Source: Methanobacteriota archaeon
GTDB lineage: Archaea > Thermoplasmatota > Poseidoniia > Poseidoniales > Thalassarchaeaceae
Direction of reading: 5' to 3'
DNA length: 8,895 bases
NCBI GenBank assembly: GCA_002720055.1
Contig: PBGH01000018.1
Location: 114,460 to 123,354 of the forward strand
Under the pieces are notes generated by a model. That model worked only from the letters and a program-made list of their open reading frames with translations, was not told where the DNA came from and made no database searches. Both the position numbers and the translations under genes were made by a program. Positions 1 to 6,471 of the stretch are shown here, one piece after another. Numbering within the stretch: position 1 is the stretch's first letter; every line of letters starts with the position of its first letter.

Positions 1-1218
1 AAGAAGGGGCACTACTTCCACCCTCTTCTCCTAGTTATGGAAGGAGCCATGATCGGAGTCTTCGTGTCTCTGGATCTATTCGTGTTCTATGTTTTTTGGG
101 AGATGACACTGATACCGATGTTCTTCCTGATTCTCGTCTGGGGAGGGGATGACAGGCGATATGCGGCGATGAAGTTCTTCATCTACACCTTCACCGCTAG
201 CGTCCTGATGTTGATAGGAATCCTGGTGATGTACTTCAATACCGGCTCTTCCCTATCTGAGAGAACGTTCGACATGCTAGTCATGCTCGATTCTGGGGAC
301 TCCATGACCGAGGGCCTCAGACACTTCGTCTGGTTTCTGCTCCTGATAGGATTCGCGACCAAGATGCCGAGTGTACCGGTCCACACCTGGCTGCCTGATG
401 CGCATGTTCAGGCCCCCACAGCAGGATCGATGATCCTGGCGGGCGTGATGCTGAAAATGGGAGCATACGGATTTCTTAGGGTAGCCGTCACAGCCTTCCC
501 TAGCTCAACCGTCGTGTTTACGCCTCTCCTATTGGCCTTGGGTATGGCCAGCCTAGCTTACGGTGCATGGGTCTGTATGGGGCAGTCAAACCTCAAGAGA
601 ATGGTAGCATACTCATCAGTATCCCACATGGGGCTGATTTTCTTGGGAATCGCTACTATGCAGCCGCTCGGAATCGCAGGAGCGCTGTTCATGATGTTCG
701 CACACGGCATAATCAGCCCCCTGTTGTTCGCCGTCGCCGGGGCTTTCAAGCATCACTACCACACACTGGAAATAGGGTCAATGAGGGGGATAGCCCACCA
801 CAGTCCATGGCTGGCGGGGCACATGATGCTCGGCTGGATGGCTAGCTTAGGCCTTCCAATGATGGCAGGATTCGTAGCAGAGGTGGCAGTCCTGATAGCC
901 TTCTGGATGACGTTCGGATGGTGGGTAATGATACCTGCACTAACCCTGATTATCACTGCAGTTTACTACCTCACCTCCATGCAGAGGACCATCTTCGAAT
1001 CCAATGACCCTCACGAGGGCCAGTTGCCTGATACTCTACATCACGAAGCCAGAGATATTACCTGGCACGAGAACGCCGGCATGATCATACTAGGTGCACT
1101 AACTATACTGTTCGGAATACTGCCCTTCTTCTTTTGGGACATGATGTCACATTGGAGCACCGAGGTTATGGCGGACCTCCTCATCGAAGCGATGCAGTCA
1201 GAGGGGGCAAGTCCATGA
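1..1218 (+). CDS. nuoM: NADH-quinone oxidoreductase subunit M (NuoM), 5'-truncated by window edge
   Basis: Proton-pumping, antiporter-like membrane subunit of respiratory complex I. The frame is open from base 1, and 12 codons precede the first ATG at 37 without a stop. Those codons and the following stretch read as the interior of the protein, so the true start lies upstream; against the usual ~500 residues about 110 are missing. Counting from base 1, the visible signatures are FWEMTLIPM with the conserved membrane glutamate at E34, the K-M-P-S-V-P-V-H-T-W-L-P-D-A-H block with the following APTAGS and LKMGAYG motifs, LKRMVAYSSVSHMG after TM8, FAHGI, and a glutamate in GFVAE in a late helix. 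The remainder is a string of hydrophobic helices. The GLPMMAGFVAE and APTAGS forms indicate NuoM rather than NuoL or an Mrp antiporter subunit. The TGA stop at 1216-1218 overlaps an ATG at 1215, the expected nuoN start. Family assignment is very secure. Confidence 0.96.
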   Translation, partial: KKGHYFHPLLLVMEGAMIGVFVSLDLFVFYVFWEMTLIPMFFLILVWGGDDRRYAAMKFFIYTFTASVLMLIGILVMYFNTGSSLSERTFDMLVMLDSGDSMTEGLRHFVWFLLLIGFATKMPSVPVHTWLPDAHVQAPTAGSMILAGVMLKMGAYGFLRVAVTAFPSSTVVFTPLLLALGMASLAYGAWVCMGQSNLKRMVAYSSVSHMGLIFLGIATMQPLGIAGALFMMFAHGIISPLLFAVAGAFKHHYHTLEIGSMRGIAHHSPWLAGHMMLGWMASLGLPMMAGFVAEVAVLIAFWMTFGWWVMIPALTLIITAVYYLTSMQRTIFESNDPHEGQLPDTLHHEARDITWHENAGMIILGALTILFGILPFFFWDMMSHWSTEVMADLLIEAMQSEGASP

Positions 1219-1268
1219 CTTCGGAATTGGATTGAATAGACGTACAGCTGCTTCTCCCTGAGATAATC
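1215..1268 (+). other. Displaced nuoN N-terminus with in-frame TGA
   Basis: ATG at 1215 overlaps the nuoM stop in an ATGA arrangement and is in the nuoN frame. It reads M-T-S-E-L-D, then TGA at 1233-1235, then IDVQLLLPEII up to ATG 1269. Reading the TGA as Trp would give a continuous N-terminus with a complete first helix. TGG and TGA differ by one base. Either the contig carries an error or rare variant here, or the gene is translated from a downstream start. Neighbouring genes use TGG for Trp and TGA as a true stop, so a changed genetic code is not supported. Confidence 0.6.
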
Positions 1269-2903
1269 ATGACCATAGGCCTAGTGGCAATAATCATCTT
1301 CCCAAACCTAGGTGACGCAAGGTTCAGGATCCCCCTCACTAGTTTCCGTATCCCAGTACTGATTGGCGGTACTAGATTCGCCGCAACTAGGGACCCGCGA
1401 ATTCCCAATAGAATCGCCTTGGTAACCCTAGGAACCTCTCTGCTAGCCTCCCTAATGGCCCTGTTCGACCCTCCGCAGTCCGGATCGATTGGAAGCTCTC
1501 TTGAAGTCGATCAGTTCAGTATTCTGCTCACTAACGTTTTCCTGGCTGTCCTGATCCTTTGCACCATTTCAGCCACACAGAGGCTACCTGCTGACAACAG
1601 GGCCTCAATACCCTCTGAGAAAGACGACGAAAAAACCGAGTCGGCAAAGACCACCGCGCTTTATGACAACAGGAGGCAGGCAGATTTCCACATCCTGCTA
1701 TTGACTCTAGGATTGGGAATGTCTCTTATGGCCAAGTCCACACATCTTTTCATGCTCTTCGTCTGCCTTGAGCTCGCCTCTCTCTCATCATACGTTCTGG
1801 TCGGATTCCACAAGGAATCAGGCGCAGGAGGGGAGGCCGGGATGAAGTACTTCATTGTGGGATCGGTCGCATCCGCAGCGGGGATTTACGGCATGTCCTT
1901 GCTATACCTTTGGAACGGCAGCCTTGCTGTAGAGGACCTTTCAGAGTCATGGAAGTCGATGGAAACACTCGACCCAATCGCCGCTTCAGGCGTGGGACTG
2001 ATGCTTGTCGCGTTCGGCTTCAAGGTCGGTGCCGCACCATTCCACCTAGCCATACCTGACGCCTACTCTGGCGCCTCCTCGATGGTGGCAGGAGTTCTCG
2101 CTACCGCCTCGAAAGCCATGGGATTCGCAGCACTAATCAGGCTACTCGTGACAATAGCTATGCCAGTATCGGGTGAGGCCTTCTGGTACATTACACTGGG
2201 AGGGATATCAGTGATCACAATGACATGGGGAAACCTCGCCGCCCTATCAAGCGAAAATCCGAAGAGGGTGCTTGCATATTCGAGCGTCGCCCACGCGGGC
2301 TACATGCTCGCCGCAATCTCGGCGATAGGATCAGGCCTCGCCGGACAGAATGGATCTGAGCTGATTCTTACCGCAGTCCTGTTCCACCTATGCGTGCTGG
2401 TCCTGTTCAAGATGGGACCATTTATGGTGCTCTCTTCAATAGAGAGAGAGGGTGGTAGTCACGACGTCTCCGGACTACATGGTCTATCCAGCAGAGACCC
2501 CCTCCTAGCCGCTTCCATGTTCGTCTTCATGCTCTCTCTAGCTGGGGTACCGCCCTTCTCCGGATTCTTGTCAAAGCTCCTCATGATCAACGGGATCGTC
2601 AGCGTCTCCGCAGGAACCGGGGGTGCTTCCACCGTATTTTCATGGGCGACCAGCGTCGAACCGGTCTTCTGGCTGGCAGTTGCGGTTGTACTGAATAGCG
2701 CCCTCTCAATGTTCTACTACCTTCGAATAGGAATGGTGATGTTCTTCGAGCCAAACGAAGGAGACTCCGATTCACCGGTAAAACCGATGGTCAGGGGAGT
2801 CATAGTGACGATGGCTATCCTTTCCCTCGCCTTCGGGATCGGTCCTTCTAGCGAGCTCCTGATCGGTCTCGCAGAAGACGCCGCAGTAGCCCTGATGTCC
2901 TGA
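1269..2903 (+). CDS. nuoN: NADH-quinone oxidoreductase subunit N (NuoN)
   Basis: Third antiporter-like proton-pumping subunit of complex I, directly after nuoM as in most nuo operons. From ATG 1269 it has 544 residues. NuoN signatures are LELASLSSY with the membrane glutamate E168, the EAGMKYF segment near 189-195, the FGFKVGAAPFHL block with lysine K252, ASKAMGF with K282, PKRVLAYSSVAHAGYM at 331-346, GVPPFSGFLSK with K436, and a C-terminal NSALSMFYYLR. These are the charged residues expected along the proton path. Odd points: ATG 1269 starts inside what should be the first transmembrane helix. The same frame upstream encodes IDVQLLLPEII, typical of NuoN N-termini, but an in-frame TGA at 1233-1235 cuts it off from the ATG at 1215 (see separate entry). 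The polar loops at about 14-49 and 102-140 are long. ATG 1269 is simply the first ATG after that TGA and has no clear ribosome-binding site, so the start is uncertain; CTG 1248 is another possibility. Confidence 0.93.
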   Translation: MTIGLVAIIIFPNLGDARFRIPLTSFRIPVLIGGTRFAATRDPRIPNRIALVTLGTSLLASLMALFDPPQSGSIGSSLEVDQFSILLTNVFLAVLILCTISATQRLPADNRASIPSEKDDEKTESAKTTALYDNRRQADFHILLLTLGLGMSLMAKSTHLFMLFVCLELASLSSYVLVGFHKESGAGGEAGMKYFIVGSVASAAGIYGMSLLYLWNGSLAVEDLSESWKSMETLDPIAASGVGLMLVAFGFKVGAAPFHLAIPDAYSGASSMVAGVLATASKAMGFAALIRLLVTIAMPVSGEAFWYITLGGISVITMTWGNLAALSSENPKRVLAYSSVAHAGYMLAAISAIGSGLAGQNGSELILTAVLFHLCVLVLFKMGPFMVLSSIEREGGSHDVSGLHGLSSRDPLLAASMFVFMLSLAGVPPFSGFLSKLLMINGIVSVSAGTGGASTVFSWATSVEPVFWLAVAVVLNSALSMFYYLRIGMVMFFEPNEGDSDSPVKPMVRGVIVTMAILSLAFGIGPSSELLIGLAEDAAVALMS

Positions 2904-2916
2904 TTCTAGGCTCAAC

Positions 2917-2928
2917 TTCACATATGCA
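2917..2928 (+). promoter_or_regulatory. Possible TATA-like element upstream of the aIF1A gene
   Basis: The 43-base gap between the nuoN stop and the aIF1A start holds a short A/T-rich core, ttcacatatgca, centred about 24 bases before ATG 2947. This spacing suits an archaeal TATA box if the transcript is leaderless, and no Shine-Dalgarno-like sequence precedes that ATG, which agrees with leaderless initiation. The match to the archaeal TATA consensus is weak and no clear BRE is visible, so this is tentative. It would separate the nuo operon from the translation cluster. Confidence 0.25.
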
Positions 2929-2946
2929 GCCCATGCCCCACTACCA

Positions 2947-3465
2947 ATGGCACGCAGAGAGGAGGCAGTGGATACCGAGCTCCTTGCCCAGATGGAATCA
3001 GTGAGCGGGGATAGAATCAGGGTGCCGCTACCTAAGCGGAAGGTGAACGAGATGTTCGCCATTGCCGACCAGATACTCGGCGGCAGGAGGGTCCGCTCGA
3101 TCTGTGAGGATGGAGAAACCCGACTTGCCAGAATCCCCGGGAAGATGAGAAGGAGGCAGTGGGTGAGGGAGGGCGACCTAATCGTCATCCAGCCATGGGA
3201 GTTCCAGGACGAGAAGGCAAATGTCTGCATGAGGTATACCAAGACCCAGTCTCTATACCTCTCCAGGAAGGGTGTTCTACCCGAGATAGTCGATTTATTC
3301 GGAATGAACAGAGACAGCGAGGTGGAGGATCAGCAGGAGGTAGATGCGAAAATCGAGGAGGACCCGGAAATCACCGACCAGGAAGTAGGCGAGGAGGTCC
3401 CCGCGGAGGAGCCCCCTACTCACTCTGACGATCAAGAAGACGACATAGACTCCTTCTTCGGGTGA
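2947..3465 (+). CDS. Translation initiation factor 1A (aIF1A / eIF1A family) with acidic C-terminal tail
   Basis: Binds the 30S A site, promotes mRNA scanning or binding and initiator tRNA placement, and cooperates with aIF5B. The OB-fold spans roughly residues 22-110: VPLPKRKVNEMFAI, QILGGRRVRSICEDG, TRLARIPGKMRRRQWVREGD (57-76), the PWEFQ motif at 83-87, and RYTKTQ at 96-101 are all diagnostic. The ATG is the only start codon in frame after the last upstream stop region, with no ribosome-binding site, so leaderless translation is plausible. Odd point: archaeal aIF1A is usually about 95-115 residues, whereas this one has 172. Residues 121-172 form an unstructured tail with about 22 Asp/Glu and almost no basic residues, ending in DDIDSFFG. 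Eukaryotic eIF1A has a comparable acidic tail ending in a DIDDI motif that contacts eIF5B. The gene is followed after 4 bases by the RIO1 kinase gene, an association I know from other archaea. Confidence 0.95.
   Translation: MARREEAVDTELLAQMESVSGDRIRVPLPKRKVNEMFAIADQILGGRRVRSICEDGETRLARIPGKMRRRQWVREGDLIVIQPWEFQDEKANVCMRYTKTQSLYLSRKGVLPEIVDLFGMNRDSEVEDQQEVDAKIEEDPEITDQEVGEEVPAEEPPTHSDDQEDDIDSFFG
3461..3465 (+). promoter_or_regulatory. Shine-Dalgarno site GGTGA overlapping the aIF1A stop
   Basis: GGTGA matches the 3' end of archaeal 16S rRNA (complement of GGAGGTGA) and lies 4 bases before the RIO1 ATG at 3470. The site contains the aIF1A stop codon, TGA at 3463-3465, so termination and re-initiation are physically coupled. 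This supports ATG 3470 as the RIO1 start. Confidence 0.5.
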
Positions 3466-3469
3466 GAAG

Positions 3470-4348
3470 ATGACTTCGAAAGAGGACTGGGAGGAGCCAG
3501 ACCCAGACATGCTGATGAAGTCCGAGCGTAAGCATGAGTGGATTTCCGAGCCCAAGTACAAGCGAATGTTCGAGGATATCGAATACGCCCTGCAGGGCGT
3601 AATGGGCAAGGGGAGATTCGAATGGGTAGACAGGAGGGTTTTCGATCAGGTCTTCGACCGCTCAACTCTACTCGCCCTACACAAGCTGATGCAGCAGGGT
3701 GAAATAGAGACAATCGACTATCCCATCGCTAGGGGGAAGGAAGCACATGTATTCCGTGCCACTTCAAGTTCAGGAGGGCCCCTCGCTGTCAAGATTTTTC
3801 ATACCACAAACGCAGTTTTCAAGGGACTCTCGAAGTACATTGATGGGGACCCGAGATTCTCCGGTCTTTCCAGGAGACACAGAGAGCTGGTGAACATATG
3901 GGTCAGGAAAGAGTTCAGGAATCTAAAGAGGATGAGGAAGAGCGGTCTGAGGGTTCCTGAACCACTAATGAATCTGAAGAACGTCCTTGTCATGCAGTTC
4001 ATCGGAGACGATGAGTCAGCTAGCCCTAGGCTGAAGGACGTGAGGGTGGACAATCCTTCGGAAGTCTTTCAGGATCTACTAGAGATAGCCGCGGTAATCT
4101 GGCAAGAGTGCGATCTTGTACACGCGGACTTCAGCGAGTATAATGTCCTGTGGCACGCAGGTGCTCCATGGGTAATCGATGCGGGACAGGCCGTAACCAC
4201 CAGACATCCCAGTGCCAAGGAGTTCCTAGTAAGGGACGTGACGAGGCTGACGGAGTGGTACCGGCGCCAAGGTGGCGATGCCCAGGTCGCGGATAGCCTT
4301 GTACGAGTTCTCGACGGGCCCGTACCAGACCTCACAAGCGTGGATTAA
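3470..4348 (+). CDS. RIO1-type serine protein kinase/ATPase (30S maturation)
   Basis: Atypical kinase of the RIO family; RIO1 acts as an ATPase-kinase in late small-subunit (pre-30S/pre-40S) maturation in the cytoplasm. The product has 292 residues. An N-terminal helical region (about 20-75) precedes the kinase domain. The nucleotide-binding loop is IARGKEAHVF (86-95), the ATP-anchoring lysine is K108 in LAVKIF, the RIO1-specific flexible-loop segment is YIDGDPRF (123-130), followed by KEFRNLKRM and VPEP, the hinge is VLVMQFIG (172-179), the catalytic loop is LVHADFSEYN with D220 and N225, and the metal-binding segment is IDAGQ with D237. The HADxSEYN and IDxGQ forms are RIO1-like; RIO2 has HGDLxEFN and a winged-helix N-terminus, absent here. 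The P-loop is divergent (ARGKEA where STGKEA is usual). It is 4 bases after aIF1A and 19 before the KH protein, almost certainly cotranscribed. Confidence 0.95.
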   Translation: MTSKEDWEEPDPDMLMKSERKHEWISEPKYKRMFEDIEYALQGVMGKGRFEWVDRRVFDQVFDRSTLLALHKLMQQGEIETIDYPIARGKEAHVFRATSSSGGPLAVKIFHTTNAVFKGLSKYIDGDPRFSGLSRRHRELVNIWVRKEFRNLKRMRKSGLRVPEPLMNLKNVLVMQFIGDDESASPRLKDVRVDNPSEVFQDLLEIAAVIWQECDLVHADFSEYNVLWHAGAPWVIDAGQAVTTRHPSAKEFLVRDVTRLTEWYRRQGGDAQVADSLVRVLDGPVPDLTSVD

Positions 4349-4367
4349 AGCGACAATACCGCTCGGT

Positions 4368-5045
4368 ATGGTCATGGAACATCTCAGCAGGGTTCCCAAG
4401 GATCGTATAGCAGTGCTTATCGGGAAGTCTGGTAAGACCAAGATGAAGATGGAGAAGGCGTTAGGAGGCAAGCTGAGCATCGACTCCCAGACTGGCGATG
4501 TGTCAATCTATTGGGAGGATGAACCAGATCCAGTCAGGCGGATGAAAGCCCCTGACGTAATCACTGCAATTGCGAGAGGTTTCTCTCCCGAGCGTGCGAT
4601 ACAGTTAGTCGATGACGAGGTATTCCTGAGAATGTATGACATAAGGGAGTGGGTGGGCCGCCAGCCAAACCAGACAAGAAGAATGAGGAGTAGGCTTATT
4701 GGTACCAATGGGAGGATAAGGACACTGTTAGAGGAGATGTCGTCTTGTCAGATTGCAGTCTACGGATCTACTGTTTCGGTTATCGGGGATAATGACGGAC
4801 TCTCATTGGCCACTCCAGCAATAGAAGGGATTCTTGGGGGTTCTGAGCACAGCACTGTGCTTTTCGGAATAGAGCAGGATAAAAGGAGGCAGAGACTGCG
4901 TTCGAAGAACCTAGAGACATTCAGAGACAAGAGCTCCTCCCAATCGGACTCCTTCGAGAACATGGTTCCCGGGTTCTCAGAGGCTAGGATGAGGGCTTCG
5001 GTCGTACTAGAAGATGACGACAGTATCACTTTCGAGGAGGAGTGA
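4368..5045 (+). CDS. Two-KH-domain RNA-binding protein, archaeal Dim2/Pno1-like
   Basis: Archaeal relative of eukaryotic Dim2/Pno1, which binds the 3' end region of small-subunit rRNA during ribosome assembly; its adjacency to a RIO1 kinase is the classic context. From ATG 4368 it has 225 residues. KH1 lies near residues 9-50 with GxxG loop IGKSG (G19-G22); KH2 has a degenerate second GxxG, LIGTNGRIR (G112-G115), followed by EEMSSCQIAVYG. Between them are the family segments APDVITAIARGF (61-72) and the A-I-Q-L-V-D-D-E stretch. The frame is open back to ATG 4272, but that start would overlap the kinase gene by 77 bases and add 32 residues with no family resemblance; 4368 (or ATG 4374) places the IAVLIGK block where archaeal homologues have it. 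No strong ribosome-binding site is visible. A tail of about 45 residues after residue 180 is polar and ends in a strongly acidic run, longer than the roughly 180-residue archaeal norm. Confidence 0.9.
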   Translation: MVMEHLSRVPKDRIAVLIGKSGKTKMKMEKALGGKLSIDSQTGDVSIYWEDEPDPVRRMKAPDVITAIARGFSPERAIQLVDDEVFLRMYDIREWVGRQPNQTRRMRSRLIGTNGRIRTLLEEMSSCQIAVYGSTVSVIGDNDGLSLATPAIEGILGGSEHSTVLFGIEQDKRRQRLRSKNLETFRDKSSSQSDSFENMVPGFSEARMRASVVLEDDDSITFEEE

Positions 5046-5086
5046 TAGACCGTCACGCATAAGCGGGGCACTCCTTTCGTTTGTCC

Positions 5087-6406
5087 GTGAACAACCCCTT
5101 GGACGAACCTCACGACTACGAGAGATGGGCTACAAACGGGCTCGTCGCAGTTTTCCTACTGATCTTGCTGGGTCTAGGACTGGAGTGGGCCGACGTAAAG
5201 AACCCCTTAACAGACGGTCTTTTCGAGTACTTCATAGATCCAATCAGGGGGGAGTCCACGGGCGACTCGGGATACAATCCCGTCAATACCCTGACCTATG
5301 CGGTTGTTCTGGGGCTATTCGTTCTGTCCCTCTCTGCATGGCTCAGGGGAATTGGCATAGACCCCAGTGATACCAGCATCCTCGCTCTCCTCCCATTCAT
5401 CACATGGGCAGCCTTCGGGGAAGTAGCAGAGGATGCCGAGATGTTCGGAGCAGGACTCGCCCCTTACTTCGTTAGCCCCGGGATACACTTCCAGGCAGCG
5501 GCTTGGGTGATCCTCGCGGGAGCCATGGGCTTGTCACTTGACAGGTCAGAAAGGGATGGTTCGCAGAAGAAAAGCGACCTCGAGATTGTTGCTACCGGAC
5601 TCGTATTGATGCAGTTCGTCTTCTACGCCTCCTCCATTTCAGGAAAGTCCGGATCCGAGATACCTCTGTGGCCGATGGCAGTATCCCTAATGCTCGCCGT
5701 AGCCTTCGTTTGGGGGTCAGGGTGGATGGAAGATGCGTTCTCAAACGTTCAGAGGATGGTGTATTTGACTGGCGTGGGAGGATCACTGATCTTCTTCGGA
5801 GCCCTCGCATCCTATGCAATTCACGATCCACCCGACACTGATCGCGTCTGGCCTCTCGTAATAGTAATCGGAGTCCCAATTGCGATCTCGTACTGGATGT
5901 ATTCTTACGGAAAGGAAGCTGCGCAGGAGCTCGCTTCAAGTGGAATTGTAGCTGGCGTGCTTTCACCTGGATTCTCGGACGATGACTACAGGAACTCGGA
6001 ATACCCTGACAGAGATATCATCGAGCCCCTAAGAGCCAGAGCTGTGATGGCGCAACCAATCGTTTTCCTCGCTGTTGCGGGGCAGATTATGGACGGTCTT
6101 GCCACTTGGATAGGAATTGACGGCTTCCCCGGCCTGGGGGAGAAGCATGTAGTCTCTCAGAGGGTCATCGACGCTGGGGTTTGGGTCAATGAGAAGGCAG
6201 GTATCACCCACGGACTTCTAGATGAGGGGGTATGGCTCTTCGCGATAGTGAAGGCAGCTCTCGCCGTAATGATTTACTACGTATTCTACAATCTCAACTT
6301 CGAGAGCAGGGAGAGACACCTCAGGCTACTCATTGGCCTCGCTATGCTTGTGGTTGGAATGGCTCCCGGGCTAAGGGACGTGGGCAGACTCACCCTTGGA
6401 GTATAA
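5087..6406 (+). CDS. DUF63 family polytopic membrane protein
   Basis: Function unknown. I recognise the archaeal DUF63 family from [16 protein letters not shown] (residues 63-78 from GTG 5087), [16 protein letters not shown] (101-116), the [13 protein letters not shown] segment (335-347) followed by GEKHVV (351-356), and a C-terminal [11 protein letters not shown]. There are about ten hydrophobic helices, near residues 17-33, 67-86, 97-111, 134-151, 166-185, 193-213, 224-244, 254-273, 320-343, 381-401 and 411-428, with a charged loop at about 276-318. At 439 residues it is longer than the roughly 270-300 I recall for the family. The start is GTG 5087 or TTG 5081; a stop in frame at 5060 excludes anything earlier. 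GTG is preferred because it is commoner and no clear ribosome-binding site favours TTG. Acidic and histidine residues sit inside or beside predicted helices (E112, E115, D116, D336, H354). It lies 41 bases after the KH gene and 65 before mccB, so its operon membership is unclear. Confidence 0.85.
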   Translation: MNNPLDEPHDYERWATNGLVAVFLLILLGLGLEWADVKNPLTDGLFEYFIDPIRGESTGDSGYNPVNTLTYAVVLGLFVLSLSAWLRGIGIDPSDTSILALLPFITWAAFGEVAEDAEMFGAGLAPYFVSPGIHFQAAAWVILAGAMGLSLDRSERDGSQKKSDLEIVATGLVLMQFVFYASSISGKSGSEIPLWPMAVSLMLAVAFVWGSGWMEDAFSNVQRMVYLTGVGGSLIFFGALASYAIHDPPDTDRVWPLVIVIGVPIAISYWMYSYGKEAAQELASSGIVAGVLSPGFSDDDYRNSEYPDRDIIEPLRARAVMAQPIVFLAVAGQIMDGLATWIGIDGFPGLGEKHVVSQRVIDAGVWVNEKAGITHGLLDEGVWLFAIVKAALAVMIYYVFYNLNFESRERHLRLLIGLAMLVVGMAPGLRDVGRLTLGV

Positions 6407-6452
6407 CCCCGCTCCCAAGGTCCAGCGCCCATTCATTGAAGTCTCGCCTGCG

Positions 6453-6469
6453 CCCTCGAAGAGCGAGGG
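6453..6469 (+). promoter_or_regulatory. Perfect hairpin just before the mccB start
   Basis: CCCTCG (6453-6458) pairs perfectly with CGAGGG (6464-6469) around the loop AAGAG, ending 2 bases before ATG 6472. The 3' arm contains the only Shine-Dalgarno-like bases (GAGG, 6465-6468) near this start, and their 3-base spacing to the ATG is short. The element could be a palindromic operator or a leader structure that masks the start, or it could be chance. No T-run follows, so it is not a convincing terminator for the DUF63 gene. Confidence 0.35.
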
Positions 6470-6471
6470 AC

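Noticed and set aside
1233..1235. TGA read as selenocysteine or as tryptophan by a variant code
   Set aside because: NuoN is not a known selenoprotein, and five genes in the window terminate at TGA while Trp is written TGG throughout.
2772..3242. 156-codon reverse-strand open frame across the nuoN/aIF1A junction
   Set aside because: It lies antisense to two conserved genes, has no recognisable motif, and its composition is that expected from the complement of their codons.
4272..4367. Upstream start for the KH protein
   Set aside because: It would overlap the RIO1 kinase gene by 77 bases and add 32 residues with no resemblance to Dim2-like proteins, whose first KH strand starts within about ten residues of the N-terminus.
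5058..5063. CATAAG as a TATA box for the DUF63 gene
   Set aside because: The spacing of about 26 bases to GTG 5087 fits a leaderless start, but the sequence is too short and GC-flanked to support a promoter call.
5014..5370. 118-codon forward open frame at the start of the DUF63 gene
   Set aside because: It runs in another frame over the end of the KH gene and the first helices of DUF63, is Arg/Ser-rich and shows no family features.
5592..5966. Reverse-strand arginine-rich open frame with runs of Arg
   Set aside because: This is the complement of Ser/Ser/Ala/Phe codons in the membrane helices of DUF63. No start context or homology supports it.
6232..6471. In-frame extension of mccB back to an ATG inside the DUF63 gene
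   Set aside because: The extra 80 residues overlap a well-supported gene in another frame, are rich in Arg and Ser as shadow sequence is, and exceed the family N-terminus. ATG 6472 fits MccB homologues.
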